64,000 nt of DNA, taken from the NCBI GenBank assembly GCA_949752735.1, contig OX457041.1, forward strand, positions 27,794,900-27,858,899, read 5' to 3'. Below, piece by piece: positions 61,396-64,000 of the stretch; within the stretch, counting starts at the first letter, position 1; each line of letters begins with the position of its first letter. Source of the stretch: Lumbricus terrestris (lineage: Eukaryota; Annelida; Clitellata; Crassiclitellata; Lumbricidae). The notes beneath the pieces were generated by a model. That model saw nothing but the letters and a program-made list of their open reading frames with translations, ran no database searches and was not told the DNA's origin. The position numbers were made by a program, and so were the translations under genes.

Positions 61396-63800
61396 TGCAG
61401 TGTCCGCTCTGCAGTCTGGAGCGCTTCTGAGTAGATTTAAGTGCACATACAAACAAAGTAAGCAGGTCAAGAGTATTTAGAGTATAGGTAGTATGTCACT
61501 GCTCTGCGTTAACTCGAACGAAACAAAACTCAGTCAATATTTGCGGTTGATTAACACCGCTATGAAATGTGTACATCGATCGTACACGACGTGTAGGAAT
61601 ATCAGTTAACTAGGGCACGAGGAAGACGACTGATTTGGATAAAAGAACAGCTGTCTACATCTTCTTGCGCTGCCGTCAACCTTTGCGAAGCCAGCCCGAT
61701 TCCTTGTCAACTCTACAAAAGCACATTTCAACAATAGCTAATTCCGCATAGCCGTCTTCATAATTATAAGTCTAAGTATCGCGTAAGAAATCCAATTAGG
61801 ATGGTTCGACAAGTGCTGTGCAACATGGGCTTCTATCCCCCTTAAGAAACCGGACGCAATTCATTTCCCCCCAATCGGGTCGGCCTTCAAGTCCCGGCAA
61901 TAATGTAATCAAGCTAAATAGTAAATCCTCTTGGGGGATACGGCAGTTTCTTGGGGACGATCGCCGAGGGGCGTAGCGACGAGCAGGGCAGAGGTTTGGC
62001 GAGGAGATGTGCCCCTCCTCCATGACCAATCTTTCTTATTTTCCACATTGCAATGGTAGCAATTTAAGTTTTTAATATCAACAAAATTCCTCCAGGTCTG
62101 CGATGTCAGTGCTGAAAAGACTGGTCAAGGACTTTAATAAAAGAATATGCTTACCCGTACAATAATAAAAATTTTGGGGGTTCCACATTAATTGTAACGG
62201 TAGCATTTTAAGGTCATCTATTGTAATGAATGTCTATACTTTGCTGCACTGGAACCAGCGTACGTGTATTTCTATTACGCAACACGGTGCTGAATTGCTG
62301 ACCAAGAGACAATCAACAGAAATTGTTACAAATGGTATGCATCATACAACCGAAGCAAGATCTATCAAACCACCAAAATTGGGTAGCCATGTGATGAGCA
62401 CCTCTGATAAGTATGCACTGTGAGAGGAGCTATATAAATTTATAGATGCACTACAATGCAATGTAATTACAATGTATTAATTGCGTTGTTTTACTGAGTG
62501 TTTAAGGAACAAAGCGTTTTAAAATTTGATAGCGTGAATTTTGAAGATAACCTTGTACATAAGTCATTTAGTTGTGCTGAAATAGTATTTTACAAATGTT
62601 ATGTTAACAGAATATTATACTCATTAGAATATGATATTAACGTATATTATTTTAAAAACTACATTATAACAGTTCATGTATAATAATTTTTGTTTAATCA
62701 ACAATCCGGTTGACAGACCGCAACCGGTTACAATGTAGGCCTACAAACATTTTTTTATATATTTTATTTTTCTTATTTTTCATGTATAACTATTTTTTCT
62801 GTTCGTCTTGTAACTGTGTTGCGGCTTGTCAACCTGTTTTCTGATTAAACGAATATATATATATATATATATAATTATTATACAGTTGAAACAATTTACA
62901 GGAACTCAGATTACAGAATGCATGGCCGAAATCTTAACTATAGGCCTACCAACTGAACAGACAGCCTGCAATACAGTGTAATGCAATTAATTTAATCAGC
63001 AACTAAAACTATTATCATTATTTTTGTCAACTTTGGGAAAGTAATTTCGGAGGGGACTTCACCCCTCCTAAAGATGCCTAGATTAAACATTGCCCTCCCG
63101 GTCTCGCTTTCTCCTTCCCGACGTGGATTTTGCCCTTTTAGGATTCCCCTCCCCCAGTTTTTCCCTGGAATCAAGTTGCGCCAGCCTTGTATATATAGGG
63201 ATAGAAGCCTCTGCTGTGCAATATTAAGCATTGGCACACAGTCTAATAGCTTCCTACTTCTGCATTAGGCTTATTATGTTTATATCCGTTATATGTTTCG
63301 GCTTTAATTGCATAAATAAGGTCTATTTACAAACAGGCAATGTAAAATGAGATTCACGTTCATTGTGTTTAGTCTATTCTATCCATAGCGATGGCGGCTG
63401 GTACTCACTGGTTTTCACTGATTTTTCACCGGATTTTCGTTTTTGTGAGACTCGTCCAGCATAAATCTTATAATTGCAGGTTGTCTGCTCTGTTAGTAGG
63501 CCAGTTAAGATTTGTGATTTGTTTTATTGTATTTTTCATTTTTGTTTCGATTGATTGCACCACTGCACACTGCAACCGGTTGCTATCTGTCCACCGGTTT
63601 GTTCAATAAATGAAAAAATTATAAAGGAAAATATATGAATTATTACGACATTTCGAACAAGATCAACACCTTGTAGGCTACAATATAGGAGCGAACCCGC
63701 AACAAAATTAAGCATCCATTTTATTTTTACGACATTACTAACGCGCACAAGGTCACCCAGATATTATGAGGATCTGAGACGCGAATTTTTACCGGAATCA
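61396..63800. other. non-coding, nothing recognised
   Basis: Mostly AT-rich; (TA)n near 62854-62872. Short frames lack domains. Confidence 0.45.
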
Positions 63801-63862
63801 CCATCCACCCTTCCATCCAGGCATCCATCCAGGCATCCATCCAGGCATCCATCCAGGCATAC
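63801..63862. repeat. CATCCATCCAGG minisatellite
   Basis: About four to five 12-bp units near the right edge of the window. Confidence 0.9.
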
Positions 63863-64000
63863 AGACGGTGTGCGTGATGTATTCCTGTATCCTCTGACAA
63901 CGTCTTCTGATGACAGCTGAGATTCAGTATTCGGTGGCGTGGAAGCAATTATCAACGTTCTTAGTAAATGAACTTCCGGCTGATATAATATGTGTCGCAG

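Noticed and set aside
1..64000. tRNA or rRNA genes
   Set aside because: No segment with a convincing B box and cloverleaf or rRNA core was found by eye.

Overview
The window is a piece of an animal nuclear genome, most likely a marine invertebrate. It has intron-bearing host exons (an ionotropic glutamate receptor ligand-binding module, a leucine-rich-repeat protein, a rhodopsin-like GPCR), several non-LTR retrotransposon remnants, hAT and Tc1/mariner-type DNA transposons, and very abundant microsatellites. The 8-mer TAGGCCTA is strongly over-represented in the host DNA. I cannot assign the species from sequence alone.

Layout. 1-9.3 kb: non-coding, with a 1.3-kb GACT satellite and a composite hAT element (6751-8979) holding a LINE fragment and a mariner-like element. 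9.36-12.1 kb: a 52-bp inverted repeat surrounding two exons of a receptor-like protein that carries S1 and S2 but no ion channel. 12.56-12.68 kb: an orphan last exon. 13.3-13.8 kb: microsatellites. 14.2-34.1 kb, minus strand: a two-exon secreted LRR gene whose 18.4-kb intron holds a complete Polinton/Maverick (adintovirus-like) element at 15931-32146. The element has 352/353-bp terminal inverted repeats and a perfect 6-bp target duplication, ACGGTG. 36-42 kb: nested hAT elements, then a complete hAT (39229-41928) with a 702-codon transposase frame. 42-58.9 kb: MITEs, LINE remnants, microsatellites and a long perfect hairpin. 59.6-60.7 kb: an intronless GPCR. 60.7-64 kb: non-coding.

The Polinton has three transcription blocks. 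A leftward pair encodes a zinc-ribbon/phospholipase A2 protein and an integrase. A rightward block encodes the packaging ATPase, penton-like protein, membrane-active and core proteins, and the double-jelly-roll major capsid protein. A leftward block encodes three paralogous fibre-like proteins, an adenain-like protease, two zinc/HNH proteins (one broken by a stop codon) and protein-primed DNA polymerase B. Together they make up a full replication, integration and virion-assembly set. Most genes begin at a TATAAAATG-type sequence.

Most notable for follow-up: the fibre array with phage-tail-fibre-type motifs; a slippery heptamer joining the phospholipase and integrase frames; a chimeric gene between direct repeats; the channel-less receptor gene; and a hAT/MITE pair with matching ends, one of which carries a zinc-finger fragment.
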